Counted from the first letter of the stretch, positions 46,001 through 55,600 are shown. The stretch: DNA of 64,000 nucleotides from Flagellimonas taeanensis (GCF_003584105.1 NZ_QXFO01000005.1:115168-179167); one strand, 5' to 3'. Made by a program: numbers and translations. The notes: generated by a model from the letters alone, not told the origin.

Positions 46001-46010
46001 AGAAAGGAGG
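46001..46010 (+). promoter_or_regulatory. Strong Shine-Dalgarno site of rpsU
   Basis: AGAAAGGAGG, 9 nt before the ATG. It complements the 3' tail of flavobacterial 16S rRNA (as I recall, ending CCUCCUUUCU) over all ten bases. No other gene examined in the window has such a site. Confidence 0.8.
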
Positions 46011-46019
46011 TTGTAGCCC

Positions 46020-46214
46020 ATGTTGATAATACCAGTTAAAGAAGGAGAAAACATCGATAGAGCCCTGAAGCGTTTCAAGCGAAAGTTTGACAAGACAGGA
46101 ACCATGCGCCAGTTGCGAAGCAGGCAGCAGTTCACCAAGCCTTCTGTAGAGCGTAGAGCTCAAATTCAGAAAGCGCAGTATATTCAAGGTCTAAGGGACC
46201 AAGAAGAAGTATAG
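46020..46214 (+). CDS. rpsU: 30S ribosomal protein bS21
   Basis: 64 residues, highly basic, starting LIIPVKEGENIDRALKRFKR as in the family. In Bacteroidota bS21 helps hold the anti-Shine-Dalgarno tail of 16S rRNA out of action. Its own mRNA has the only strong SD of the window, consistent with the reported autoregulation in Flavobacterium: ribosomes lacking bS21 would translate rpsU best. Own promoter and terminator. Confidence 0.97.
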   Translation: MLIIPVKEGENIDRALKRFKRKFDKTGTMRQLRSRQQFTKPSVERRAQIQKAQYIQGLRDQEEV

Positions 46215-46237
46215 GGTTCAGCTGAACAATATATACG

Positions 46238-46270
46238 ATCCCGTTCCATAATTGGAACGGGATTTTTTTG
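46238..46270 (+). terminator. Intrinsic terminator of rpsU
   Basis: Stem ATCCCGTTCC/GGAACGGGAT (46238-46247, 46254-46263), loop ATAATT, then TTTTTTTG-type tail. Confidence 0.9.
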
Positions 46271-46311
46271 TTTTATATCCCAGGCCTGCCGGATTTCGCT
46301 ATTTTTGGGAT

Positions 46312-47202
46312 ATGTCCGTACCTGCTTTCATATCGTATCTCAAACTGGAGAAGAACTACTCGCCCCATACCATAAAGGCCTATGAGCGTGATATCGGGGA
46401 ATTTTCCACTTTTTGTGAGGAACACCACGACATATCTTCCATAACCAATGTGGGATACCCGCTGGTCCGAAACTGGATCGTTTCCCTGTCCAATGGTGGA
46501 ATGTCCAATAGGAGCATCAACAGAAAAATATCTTCCCTGCAAGCCTACTACAAATTTTTGATGAAGGTAGGGCAGATTACCGTTTCACCTTTGGCGAAGC
46601 ACAGGGCGCTCAAGACCGAGAAGAAGGTGGAGGTGCCGTTCTCCGAGCGCGAAATGGACACTATTCTTTCCGAAATACCCTTTCCGGATGACTTTGAGGG
46701 GACACGGGACAAACTCATCATAGAACTACTGTACACCTCTGGAATGCGAAGGGCGGAAATGGTGAATCTTAAGGTGGGCGATGTGGACCTGAACAGGGGT
46801 ACCCTAAAAGTTTTGGGCAAAAGGAACAAGGAGCGTATCCTTCCGCTTTTGCCTTCTTCTGTAGAGCTCATCAAAGGCTATTTGGAGCGACGTTCCGAGG
46901 TGGAAAACGGGGCTGGGGCACTTTATCTTTTTTTAACAGAAAACGGTCTTAAAATTTATGAAACACTTGTTTATCGCATTATAAATAAGTATTTTAGTTT
47001 AGTGTCCCCCAAGGTAAAAAAGAGCCCGCACATACTGCGGCATACCTTTGCAACACACTTGCTCAACAGGGGGGCTGATTTGAATTCGGTCAAGGAATTA
47101 TTGGGCCATTCAAGTTTGGCATCCACTCAGGTGTACACACACAATAGCATTGCCGAACTTAAGAAAGTTCATCAAAAGGCCCATCCCAGAAACAAGAAAT
47201 AG
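46312..47202 (+). CDS. xerC: Tyrosine recombinase, XerC/XerD type
   Basis: 296 residues from ATG 46312 (SVPAFISYLKLEKNYSPHTI is the family SAM-like N-terminal start). The catalytic Arg is in GMRRAE, the HxxR in HILRHTFATH, a second His in LLGHSS, and the nucleophile is Tyr275 in QVYTH. It is a chromosome-dimer resolution type enzyme rather than an integron or phage integrase: no att sites or phage genes adjoin. A -7-like TATTTTTG ends 4 nt before the ATG. Whether it is XerC or XerD cannot be decided. Confidence 0.9.
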   Translation: MSVPAFISYLKLEKNYSPHTIKAYERDIGEFSTFCEEHHDISSITNVGYPLVRNWIVSLSNGGMSNRSINRKISSLQAYYKFLMKVGQITVSPLAKHRALKTEKKVEVPFSEREMDTILSEIPFPDDFEGTRDKLIIELLYTSGMRRAEMVNLKVGDVDLNRGTLKVLGKRNKERILPLLPSSVELIKGYLERRSEVENGAGALYLFLTENGLKIYETLVYRIINKYFSLVSPKVKKSPHILRHTFATHLLNRGADLNSVKELLGHSSLASTQVYTHNSIAELKKVHQKAHPRNKK

Positions 47203-47259
47203 ATTTTTCTTGTATTTGTTTAACACCGCTGCTACTTGCAGCACTAAAAACTAAGTCCT

Positions 47260-47562
47260 ATGAAGGTAAATGCACAATCGGTAAATTTTGTAGCTGATGG
47301 TAAGCTCATCGACTTTATCCAAAAAAGAATGGATAAGATGGAATTGTTCTATGACAGGGTCATTGATTCGGATGTTTTCTTAAAAGTGGACAACACCAGT
47401 ACGAAAGAGAATAAGATAGTGGAAATCATGGTTTCCGTGCCCAGGGATAAATTTATGGTGAAAAAACAGTGCAAGACCTTTGAAGAAGCGGTGGATTCGG
47501 CCTGCAGTTCATTGGAAAGACAATTGGTGAAACGAAAGGAGAAATTAAGGGCGAAGGCTTGA
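47260..47562 (+). CDS. hpf: Ribosome hibernation promoting factor, short form
   Basis: 100 residues, HPF/YfiA-type domain only (MKVNAQSVNFVADGKLIDFI; ENKIVEIMVSVP), without the C-terminal dimerisation domain of long HPF. Binds the 30S decoding region in stationary phase and protects idle ribosomes. It follows xerC by 57 nt and precedes the tRNA cluster, and a hairpin with T-run (47615-47642) may end its transcript. Confidence 0.93.
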   Translation: MKVNAQSVNFVADGKLIDFIQKRMDKMELFYDRVIDSDVFLKVDNTSTKENKIVEIMVSVPRDKFMVKKQCKTFEEAVDSACSSLERQLVKRKEKLRAKA

Positions 47563-47583
47563 TCAAAATTTTTAAAATTTTAT

Positions 47584-47613
47584 TTTGATTAAAAAAAAAT
47601 ATCTCTACATTTG
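47584..47613 (+). promoter_or_regulatory. Promoter of the tRNA-tuf operon
   Basis: TTTG (47584-47587), 18 nt spacer, TACATTTG (47606-47613). It precedes four tRNA genes and tuf. Confidence 0.72.
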
Positions 47614-47614
47614 C

Positions 47615-47642
47615 AGTCCGTTAGAAATAGCGGACTTTTTTT
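47615..47642 (+). terminator. Hairpin with T-run between hpf and the tRNA cluster
   Basis: Stem AGTCCGTT/AGCGGACT (47615-47622, 47629-47636, one G-T pair), loop AGAAAT, then seven T. It overlaps the tRNA promoter's start region: for RNA coming from hpf it is a terminator; for RNA starting near 47617 the 5' arm is incomplete. Confidence 0.6.
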
Positions 47643-47664
47643 GTGACCGAAAGAGGTACAAAAT

Positions 47665-47738
47665 GCCGATATAGCTCAGTTGGCTAGAGCACGTGATTTG
47701 TAATCTCGGGGTCGTGGGTTCGAATCCCTCTATCGGCT
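47665..47738 (+). tRNA. tRNA-Thr (TGT)
   Basis: 74 nt cloverleaf: acceptor GCCGATA/TATCGGC, D arm GCTCAGTTGG, anticodon TGT in the loop of ...GATTTGTAATC, T arm GTGGGTTCGAATCCC. Reads ACA. First of four tRNAs in the order Thr, Tyr, Gly, Thr. Confidence 0.95.
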
Positions 47739-47760
47739 CGTAAGTTACTGAAAATAAGGC

Positions 47761-47843
47761 GGGGAGATACTCAAGCGGCCAACGAGGACAGACTGTAAAT
47801 CTGTTGGTTTTCACCTTCGCAGGTTCGAATCCTGCTCTCCCCA
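47761..47843 (+). tRNA. tRNA-Tyr (GTA)
   Basis: 83 nt, class II with a long variable arm. Acceptor GGGGAGA/TCTCCCC, anticodon GTA in ACTGTAAATC, T arm with GGTTCGAATCC. Reads TAC/TAT. Confidence 0.95.
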
Positions 47844-47924
47844 CAGAAATTGTTCCCGGAACAATTGGTGAAAGGGACGCTTTTTTGAAATATTGAAAAT
47901 TTTGGGGAAGGCCCCAAAAAAAAT

Positions 47925-47997
47925 GCGGGAGTAGCTCAGTTGGTAGAGCGTCAGCCTTCCAAGCTGAATGTCGCCGGTTCGAACCCGGTCTCCCGCT
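47925..47997 (+). tRNA. tRNA-Gly (TCC)
   Basis: 73 nt. Acceptor GCGGGAG/CTCCCGC, anticodon TCC in CCTTCCAAG, T arm CCGGTTCGAACCCGG. Reads GGA. Confidence 0.95.
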
Positions 47998-48086
47998 CTA
48001 GATTTGAAACTTTGGTTTCAAGAAGAAGGTTGAAGTTTTTGCGAGCTTGCTTGTGACTTTAAACTCTAAACCTGATTAACCCATAG

Positions 48087-48158
48087 GCCGGTGTAGCTCA
48101 GGGGTAGAGCGTTTCCTTGGTAAGGAAGAGGTCAGGGGTTCAAATCCCCTCATTGGCT
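48087..48158 (+). tRNA. tRNA-Thr (GGT)
   Basis: 72 nt. Acceptor GCCGGTG/CATTGGC with two G-T pairs, anticodon GGT in CTTGGTAAG, T arm GGGGTTCAAATCCCC. Reads ACC/ACT. It is 48 nt upstream of tuf. Confidence 0.94.
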
Positions 48159-48206
48159 CAAAACGATTTGTACACTAATATAAACTAAGAATTAAATTAT
48201 TTTAAA

Positions 48207-49394
48207 ATGGCAAAGGAAACTTTCGATCGTTCCAAACCCCACTTAAATATTGGTACCATTGGACACGTGGATCACGGTAAAACTACATTGACTGCCGCTA
48301 TTACAACCGTATTGGCGAACGCAGGTCTTTCTGAGATGAGAAGCTTTGACTCCATCGACAATGCGCCAGAGGAGAAAGAAAGAGGTATTACTATCAATAC
48401 TTCACATGTTGAGTATCAAACTGCTAACCGTCACTACGCCCACGTTGACTGTCCTGGTCACGCGGATTACGTAAAGAACATGGTTACCGGTGCTGCTCAG
48501 ATGGACGGTGCCATCTTGGTTGTTGCTGCAACCGATGGTCCTATGCCACAAACCCGTGAGCACATCCTTTTGGGTCGTCAGGTAGGTATTCCACGTATCG
48601 TTGTTTTCTTGAACAAAGTTGACATGGTGGACGATGAGGAGCTTTTGGAGCTTGTTGAGATGGAAGTAAGGGAATTGCTTTCTTTCTACGAGTACGATGG
48701 TGACAACGGTCCCGTTATCGCTGGTTCTGCACTTGGTGCCTTGAACGGTGAGCAAAAATGGGTGGATACTGTAATGCAGTTGATGGATGCTGTTGACAGC
48801 TGGATTGAACTTCCTGAAAGGGATGTTGATAAGCCTTTCTTGATGCCTATCGAAGACGTGTTCACTATCACAGGTCGTGGTACTGTTGCAACAGGTCGTA
48901 TCGAAACAGGTGTTGCCAACACAGGTGACCCAGTAGAGATCATTGGTATGGGAGCTGAGAAATTGACTTCCACTATCACTGGTGTTGAGATGTTCCGTAA
49001 GATTTTGGACAGAGGTGAAGCTGGTGACAACGTTGGTCTTCTTTTGAGAGGTATCGAAAAATCCGATATCAAAAGAGGTATGGTAATCTGTAAGCCAGGT
49101 TCCGTTAAGCCACACGCCAAATTCAAAGCTGAGGTCTATATCCTTAAGAAAGAAGAAGGTGGTCGCCACACTCCATTCCATAACAACTACCGTCCTCAGT
49201 TCTACGTTCGTACAACTGACGTAACAGGAAACATCAACCTTCCTGATGGAGTTGAAATGGTTATGCCAGGTGACAACTTGACAATCACTGTTGATTTGAT
49301 CCAGCCAATCGCGTTGAACGTAGGTCTACGTTTCGCTATCCGTGAGGGTGGTAGAACAGTAGGAGCTGGTCAGGTTACCGAGATTCTAGATTAA
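48207..49394 (+). CDS. tuf: Translation elongation factor Tu
   Basis: 395 residues. Delivers aminoacyl-tRNA to the ribosome. G1 [10 protein letters not shown]2 ERGITI, G3 [12 protein letters not shown], and NKVDM are all intact. Codon use is restricted, as in a very highly expressed gene. It lies after tRNA-Thr and before tRNA-Trp, in the same order as E. coli tufB. Probably co-transcribed with the four tRNAs. Confidence 0.99.
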   Translation: MAKETFDRSKPHLNIGTIGHVDHGKTTLTAAITTVLANAGLSEMRSFDSIDNAPEEKERGITINTSHVEYQTANRHYAHVDCPGHADYVKNMVTGAAQMDGAILVVAATDGPMPQTREHILLGRQVGIPRIVVFLNKVDMVDDEELLELVEMEVRELLSFYEYDGDNGPVIAGSALGALNGEQKWVDTVMQLMDAVDSWIELPERDVDKPFLMPIEDVFTITGRGTVATGRIETGVANTGDPVEIIGMGAEKLTSTITGVEMFRKILDRGEAGDNVGLLLRGIEKSDIKRGMVICKPGSVKPHAKFKAEVYILKKEEGGRHTPFHNNYRPQFYVRTTDVTGNINLPDGVEMVMPGDNLTITVDLIQPIALNVGLRFAIREGGRTVGAGQVTEILD

Positions 49395-49461
49395 TCATAT
49401 ATAAAAATATTGCACTAAAGGGTGTCCTGAGCCATCGGGATACCTTTCAGTGTAAATATAA

Positions 49462-49534
49462 ACGGGTGTAGCTCAGTTGGTAGAGCACTGGTCTCCAAAA
49501 CCAGGTGTCGGGAGTTCGAGTCTCTCCTCCCGTG
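49462..49534 (+). tRNA. tRNA-Trp (CCA)
   Basis: 73 nt. Anticodon CCA in TCTCCAAAA; D arm GCTCAGTTGGTAGAGC; T arm GGGAGTTCGAGTCTCTC region. Acceptor ACGGGTG/CTCCCGT has a T-T mismatch at pair 6 (49467 with 49528). Placed before secE, as in E. coli trpT-neighbourhood arrangements. Its charging level is what the trp attenuator would sense. Confidence 0.93.
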
Positions 49535-49622
49535 CAAAGAAAAAAGCATGATGAGGATTGAAAGTCTCTCTCTGGTCTGTGCTGAGCAAGGCCAAAACAT
49601 GCAAGATAATTCAAAGAAGATT

Positions 49623-49811
49623 ATGATCACTTACATAAAAGAATCTTTCGAGGAGCTAAAGAACAACGTTACTTGGTTGGAAAAAGGCAAAGCCTCCAAC
49701 CTAATGGTCATCGTGGCAGTTTTTTCAATTTTGTTCGCATTGGCAACGTGGGGAGTGGATTCCCTGTTCAGTAAGTTGATCAGATTGTATTTTGAAAAAT
49801 TAATAGGATAA
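49623..49811 (+). CDS. secE: Preprotein translocase subunit SecE
   Basis: 62 residues from ATG 49623, the single-helix form of SecE (MITYIKESFEELKNNVTWLE then a transmembrane helix, about 28-50). Part of the SecYEG channel. The upstream frame to 49548 is an artefact overlapping the spacer after tRNA-Trp. It lies 8 nt before nusG, the standard pairing. Confidence 0.95.
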   Translation: MITYIKESFEELKNNVTWLEKGKASNLMVIVAVFSILFALATWGVDSLFSKLIRLYFEKLIG

Positions 49812-49819
49812 CGATCGGT

Positions 49820-50371
49820 ATGTCTGAGGTTCTGGAGAAAAAATGGTATGTGGTAAGAGCGGTCAGTGGTCAGGAAAACAAGATCAAGGGCTATATTGAA
49901 ACAGAGGTAGAGCGTAATGGTTTTGGCGATTACCTTGATGAAGTTCTTGTGCCTACCGAAAAAGTCGTACAGATCAGAAACGGAAAGAAGATCAACAAGG
50001 AGAGGGTTTACTTTCCGGGCTATATCATGATCAAGGCCAATTTGGGTGGTGAAATGGTGCACATTATCCGTTCCATTACCAATGTGATCGGCTTTTTGGG
50101 AGAAACCAAAGGAGGTGATCCCGTGCCTTTGAGAAAATCAGAGGTGAACCGTATGCTAGGAAAAGTGGATGAACTGGCCGTAAACACGGACAATGTATCC
50201 ATTCCATTTGTGTTGGGTGAAACGGTCAAGGTTATTGATGGACCTTTCAATGGATTCAATGGAACCGTTGAAAAAATCAATGAAGAAAAGCGTAAGCTGG
50301 AAGTGATGGTGAAGATTTTCGGAAGAAAGACACCATTGGAGCTCAGCTATATGCAAGTAGAAAAAGTATAA
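49820..50371 (+). CDS. nusG: Transcription termination/antitermination factor NusG
   Basis: 183 residues: NGN domain (KKWYVVRAVSGQENKIKGY) and a C-terminal KOW domain (GETVKVIDGPFNGFNGTVEK). Binds RNA polymerase, suppresses pausing and couples it to the ribosome. Starts 8 nt after secE and is followed by the ribosomal protein genes. Confidence 0.98.
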   Translation: MSEVLEKKWYVVRAVSGQENKIKGYIETEVERNGFGDYLDEVLVPTEKVVQIRNGKKINKERVYFPGYIMIKANLGGEMVHIIRSITNVIGFLGETKGGDPVPLRKSEVNRMLGKVDELAVNTDNVSIPFVLGETVKVIDGPFNGFNGTVEKINEEKRKLEVMVKIFGRKTPLELSYMQVEKV

Positions 50372-50439
50372 CAAGAGCTGTTACATAGATAAAGCTGTGT
50401 TGCTTCCAATTGACACAACTTTAAATTTAATTAGAAACA

Positions 50440-50877
50440 ATGGCAAAAGAAGTAAGTAAGGTAGTTAAATTACAAGTTAGGGGAGGTGCTGCGAACCCAT
50501 CGCCACCGGTTGGACCCGCCTTAGGTGCTGCTGGTGTTAACATTATGGAGTTCTGCAAGCAGTTCAATGCTCGTACGCAGGACAAACAGGGCAAGGTATT
50601 GCCTGTTGTTATCACCGTCTACATGGACAAATCTTTCGAGTTTGTCGTAAAAACACCACCTGCGGCAGTTCAATTGATGGAAGCAGCTAAGATTAAAAAA
50701 GGATCGGGCGAACCTAACAGGGTCAAGAACGGTACCGTATCATGGGACCAAGTGAAGACCATTGCAGAGGACAAAATGGTGGATTTGAACGCATTCACCA
50801 TCGAATCTGCAATGAGCATGGTAGCAGGTACTGCCAGATCAATGGGCCTAAAAGTATCGGGCACCAAACCTTTTTAA
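50440..50877 (+). CDS. rplK: 50S ribosomal protein uL11
   Basis: 145 residues; [20 protein letters not shown] and [12 protein letters not shown] are typical. Builds the L11 stalk base. Directly followed by rplA (20 nt spacing). Confidence 0.99.
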   Translation: MAKEVSKVVKLQVRGGAANPSPPVGPALGAAGVNIMEFCKQFNARTQDKQGKVLPVVITVYMDKSFEFVVKTPPAAVQLMEAAKIKKGSGEPNRVKNGTVSWDQVKTIAEDKMVDLNAFTIESAMSMVAGTARSMGLKVSGTKPF

Positions 50878-50897
50878 AATCTCAAAGCAATTTATAA

Positions 50898-51587
50898 ATG
50901 GCAAGATTGACGAAAAAGCAAAAAGAAGCCCATGCCAAGATAGAGAAGAACAAACTCTATTCATTGCAAGAGGCATCAGCTTTGGTAAAAGAAATAACCA
51001 ATGTAAAATTTGACGCTTCCATTGATATTGCAGTTCGTTTGGGTGTAGATCCACGAAAAGCAAACCAAATGGTGCGTGGCGTGGTTACCCTTCCCCATGG
51101 AACTGGTAAGGACGTAAAAGTTTTGGCATTGGTGACCCCGGACAAAGAGGCAGAAGCTAAAGAAGCTGGAGCCGACTTTGTGGGGTTGGACGATTATTTG
51201 GATAAGATCAAAGGCGGTTGGACAGATGTGGATGTGATCATCACCATGCCAAGCGTTATGGGCAAATTGGGTCCATTGGGTCGCGTATTGGGACCTAGGG
51301 GATTGATGCCCAATCCAAAGACCGGAACCGTGACCATGGAGGTCGGTAAAGCCGTATCCGATGTGAAGGCCGGTAAAATTGACTTTAAAGTGGACAAAAC
51401 TGGAATTGTGCATGCCGCTATCGGTAAAGCTTCGTTCTCTGCGGACAAGATTGCAGGAAACGCCAAGGAATTGATAGATACTTTGGTGAAACTGAAGCCT
51501 TCCGCAGCAAAAGGAGTGTACATGAAGAGCATCTACTTGTCCAGCACCATGAGTCCCAGTGTTCAATTGGATCCCAAAGCAGTTTAA
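50898..51587 (+). CDS. rplA: 50S ribosomal protein uL1
   Basis: 229 residues, full length; conserved [14 protein letters not shown] and SVGLGVDPRK-like segments ([15 protein letters not shown]). Known in E. coli to repress its own operon by binding the L11 leader; the 68-nt gap before rplK would be the place to look. Confidence 0.99.
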   Translation: MARLTKKQKEAHAKIEKNKLYSLQEASALVKEITNVKFDASIDIAVRLGVDPRKANQMVRGVVTLPHGTGKDVKVLALVTPDKEAEAKEAGADFVGLDDYLDKIKGGWTDVDVIITMPSVMGKLGPLGRVLGPRGLMPNPKTGTVTMEVGKAVSDVKAGKIDFKVDKTGIVHAAIGKASFSADKIAGNAKELIDTLVKLKPSAAKGVYMKSIYLSSTMSPSVQLDPKAV

Positions 51588-51614
51588 TTTAACTGGTAGT
51601 TCAATATTTTAACT

Positions 51615-52130
51615 ATGACAAGAGAAGAAAAAGCAATCGTAATAGAAGATTTGACTGCACAGTTGGCCGAGGCCGCTAATATTTATTTGGCGGATATCTC
51701 CGGATTGGACGCTGTTGCCACTTCCAACCTAAGAAGGGCATGTTTCAAGGCGAACATTAAACTCGCGGTGGTCAAGAACACCTTGCTTGCAAAAGCAATG
51801 GAAGCCTCCGATAAGGAATTTGGTGAACTTCCCACCGTGTTGAAAGGCAATACATCTTTGATGTTGTCCGAAACAGGGAACGCACCTGCGAAACTTATCA
51901 AGGACTTTAGAAAAAAATCAGATAAACCTTTGTTGAAAGGAGCTTTTATAGCTGAAGCGATCTACGTTGGTGACGAGAACCTCGAGGCACTTGTGAACAT
52001 CAAGTCCAAAGAAGAGGTCATCGGGGATATCATCGGATTGTTGCAGTCTCCTGCCAAGAACGTTATCTCTGGACTTAAGTCCGGTGGTGGCAAACTGGCT
52101 GGAATCCTCAAGACATTATCTGAGAAATAA
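51615..52130 (+). CDS. rplJ: 50S ribosomal protein uL10
   Basis: 171 residues. Anchors the bL12 dimers at the stalk base. N-terminal TREEKAIVIEDLTAQLAEAA and VVKNTLLAKA fit the family. Only 27 nt follow rplA, which leaves little room for a long L10 leader hairpin. Confidence 0.98.
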   Translation: MTREEKAIVIEDLTAQLAEAANIYLADISGLDAVATSNLRRACFKANIKLAVVKNTLLAKAMEASDKEFGELPTVLKGNTSLMLSETGNAPAKLIKDFRKKSDKPLLKGAFIAEAIYVGDENLEALVNIKSKEEVIGDIIGLLQSPAKNVISGLKSGGGKLAGILKTLSEK

Positions 52131-52182
52131 TTCGCGCACAATAAACTAAGTATATTTTAAAATTTTATTAAACGATAGAAAA

Positions 52183-52563
52183 ATGGCAGATTTAAAAGAT
52201 TTTGCAGAACAGTTGGTAAACCTTACAGTAAAAGAGGTAAATGAATTGGCCGACATCCTTAAGAACGAATACGGTATCGAGCCTGCTGCTGCTGCAGTAG
52301 CTGTTGCTGCTGGCGGTGCCGCTGGTGGTGATGCTGAGGCCGCTGAGGAAAAAACCGAATTCGACGTGATCCTTAAGGCAGCCGGTGCCTCTAAATTGGC
52401 AGTGGTTAAATTGGTCAAAGAATTGACTGGTCTTGGATTGAAAGAAGCTAAGGACATCGTTGACAGCGCACCAAAAGCTGTTAAGGAAGGTATTTCTAAA
52501 GACGAAGCCGAAGGCATCAAAAAATCATTGGAAGAAGCAGGAGCAGAAGTTGAGCTTAAATAA
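52183..52563 (+). CDS. rplL: 50S ribosomal protein bL12
   Basis: 126 residues. N-terminal dimerisation domain, an Ala/Gly-rich hinge (about 38-50, [15 protein letters not shown]), and the C-terminal domain ([31 protein letters not shown]) that recruits translation GTPases. A hairpin lies between it and rpoB. Confidence 0.99.
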   Translation: MADLKDFAEQLVNLTVKEVNELADILKNEYGIEPAAAAVAVAAGGAAGGDAEAAEEKTEFDVILKAAGASKLAVVKLVKELTGLGLKEAKDIVDSAPKAVKEGISKDEAEGIKKSLEEAGAEVELK

Positions 52564-52584
52564 TAGCTTTTCCCATATAAGTTT

Positions 52585-52621
52585 GGTTAAGGTCTTTCCA
52601 TTTTTTGGTTAGACCTTAGCC
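52585..52621 (+). promoter_or_regulatory. Hairpin between rplL and rpoB (possible attenuator or processing site)
   Basis: GGTTAAGGTCT (52585-52595) pairs with AGACCTTAGCC (52611-52621), 11 bp with one G-T, 15-nt loop. The following TATTTTAAT is only weakly T-rich, fitting partial termination or RNase processing, the roles known for this spacer in E. coli. Confidence 0.6.
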
Positions 52622-52691
52622 TATTTTAATAAGGAGTGTATAAAGCCGTACACCGACCCAGATAGTATTCACGTTCAAAATTTGTCCATAG

Positions 52692-55600
52692 ATGTTCACA
52701 AACACTATTGAAAGAGTTAATTTCGCATCCGCTAAGAACATACCGGAATACCCGGATTTCTTGGACATTCAGATCAAATCATTTCAAGACTTTTTCCAAC
52801 TTGAAACCAAATCTGACGAAAGAGGGAACGAAGGTCTCTACAACACCTTCATGGAGAATTTTCCAATCACCGATACCAGAAACCAGTTCGTGCTGGAATT
52901 TTTGGATTACTTTATAGATCCACCCAGATATTCCATCCAAGAATGCATCGAGCGTGGACTCACCTATAGCGTTCCCCTGAAGGCACGCCTTAAACTGTAC
53001 TGTACCGATCCCGAGCACGAGGACTTCGAGACCATAGTTCAGGATGTGTACTTGGGCACCATCCCATACATGACTCCCAGCGGAACGTTTGTGATCAACG
53101 GGGCAGAACGTGTGGTGGTTTCCCAGTTGCACCGATCCCCAGGGGTCTTCTTTGGACAGTCGTTCCACGCGAACGGCACAAAACTATATTCGGCCAGGGT
53201 AATCCCTTTCAAAGGATCTTGGATCGAATTTGCTACGGACATCAATGGTGTAATGTACGCCTATATTGACCGTAAGAAAAAATTACCGGTGACCACCCTT
53301 TTCCGCGCCATTGGCTTTGAAAGGGACAAGGACATCCTTGAAATCTTCGACCTTTCAGAGGAAGTAAAAGTTTCCAAAGCAGGATTGAAGAAGGTATTGG
53401 GCCGTAAATTGGCCGCTAGGGTGCTGAACACATGGCATGAGGATTTCGTGGACGAAGATACAGGAGAGGTAGTGTCCATCGAGCGTAACGAGATCATCCT
53501 AGATCGTGATACCATTTTGGAAAAAGAGCATATCGATGAAATCATTGACGCCGATGTGAAGACCATTCTGCTTCACAAGGAGAATAATGCACAGTCGGAT
53601 TATGCCATCATCCACAACACATTGCAAAAAGACCCTACCAACTCTGAAAAAGAAGCGGTAGAGCACATCTATAGACAATTGCGTAATGCCGAGCCGCCCG
53701 ATGAGGAGACCGCTCGTGGTATTATCGAGAAATTGTTCTTCTCCGACCAGCGTTACTCCTTGGGAGAAGTAGGGCGTTACAGAATGAACAAGAAATTGGG
53801 CTTGGACATCGGTATGGACAAAGAAGTCCTTACCAAAGAAGATATCATCACGATCATCAAGTATTTGATCGAGTTGATCAACTCCAAGGCAGAGATCGAT
53901 GATATCGACCACTTGTCCAACCGTCGTGTACGTACCGTTGGAGAGCAATTGTCCCAACAGTTTGGTGTAGGTTTGGCCCGTATGGCCCGTACCATCCGCG
54001 AGCGTATGAACGTCCGTGACAACGAAGTGTTCACCCCGATCGATTTGATCAACGCGAAGACCCTGTCATCCGTGATCAACTCTTTCTTCGGTACCAACCA
54101 GTTGTCCCAGTTCATGGACCAGACCAACCCGTTGGCAGAGATTACGCACAAGAGAAGATTGTCCGCATTGGGACCAGGTGGTCTTTCCCGTGAAAGAGCA
54201 GGATTCGAGGTGCGTGACGTTCACTATACCCACTACGGAAGATTGTGTCCGATCGAGACACCTGAAGGACCGAACATTGGTTTGATCTCCTCACTTTCCG
54301 TATTTGCCAAGGTGAACAGCATGGGCTTCTTGGAAACCCCATACCGTAAAGTTGTTGATGGCAAGGTCGATGTGAAAGAACACATCTACCTGAGTGCAGA
54401 GGAAGAAGAAGGTATGAAGATCGCCCAGGCCAATATTCCATTGAAAGACGATGGGACCATTGACAGGGAGAAGGTCATCGCCCGTGATGAAGGGGATTTC
54501 CCAGTGGTAGATCCAGTGGAGATCAACTACACCGACGTTGCCCCGAACCAGATTGCATCCATTTCCGCTTCCTTGATCCCATTCTTGGAGCATGATGATG
54601 CAAACCGTGCCTTGATGGGGTCCAACATGATGCGCCAGGCCGTACCATTGTTGCGTCCAGAATCCCCAATCGTGGGTACCGGTTTGGAAAGACAAGTGGC
54701 TACCGATTCCAGGGTATTGATCAATGCAGAGGGAGATGGTGTTGTGGAATATGTGGATGCACAGAAGATCACCATCAAATATGACAGAACCGAGGAAGAG
54801 CGCTTGGTAAGCTTCGAAGAAGATTCCAAGACCTACGAATTGGTGAAATTCAGAAAAACCAACCAAGGTACCAGCATCAACTTGAAACCCATCGTAAGAA
54901 AAGGAGACAAGGTGAAAAAAGGCCAGGTACTTTGTGAAGGATATGCCACCGAAAAAGGGGAATTGGCCTTGGGTAGGAACATGAAGGTAGCCTTCATGCC
55001 ATGGAAAGGATACAACTTCGAGGATGCGATCGTGATCTCTGAAAAAGTGGTTCGCGAGGATATCTTTACTTCGGTGCACATCGATGAGTATGCGTTGGAA
55101 GTAAGGGATACCAAATTGGGAGCGGAGGAATTGACCAATGATATCCCCAACGTATCCGAAGAGGCCACTAGGGATTTGGACGAATATGGTATGATCCGTA
55201 TCGGTGCCGAAGTGAAGCCTGGTGATATCTTGATCGGTAAAATCACTCCAAAAGGAGAATCCGACCCAACCCCTGAAGAAAAGCTCTTGCGTGCCATATT
55301 TGGTGACAAGGCAGGTGATGTTAAGGATGCTTCCTTGAAGGCATCGCCATCTTTGAGAGGTGTGGTCATCGACAAGAAATTGTTCTCACGTTCCATCAAG
55401 GACAAGAGAAAACGTTCCGAGGATAAAGAAGCGATCTCAAGGTTGGAGATGGACTACGAAGTGAAGTTCCAACAACTAAAAGATGTGCTGATCGAGAAAT
55501 TGTTCGGTCTGGTCAATGGAAAGACATCGCAAGGTGTCATCAACGATTTGGGTGAAGAAGTACTTCCAAAAGGAAAGAAATACACCATCAAGATGTTGAA

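Noticed and set aside
46312..47202. Phage or integron integrase
   Set aside because: No att-like direct repeats, cargo or phage genes adjoin; sequence fits housekeeping Xer recombinases between rpsU and hpf.
48402..49181. 259-codon minus-strand frame
   Set aside because: Antisense to tuf, caused by its restricted codon use.
49395..49461. Terminator after tuf
   Set aside because: The AAAGGGTGTCC/GGGATACCTTT arms pair imperfectly and no T-run follows; tRNA-Trp may be read through from tuf.
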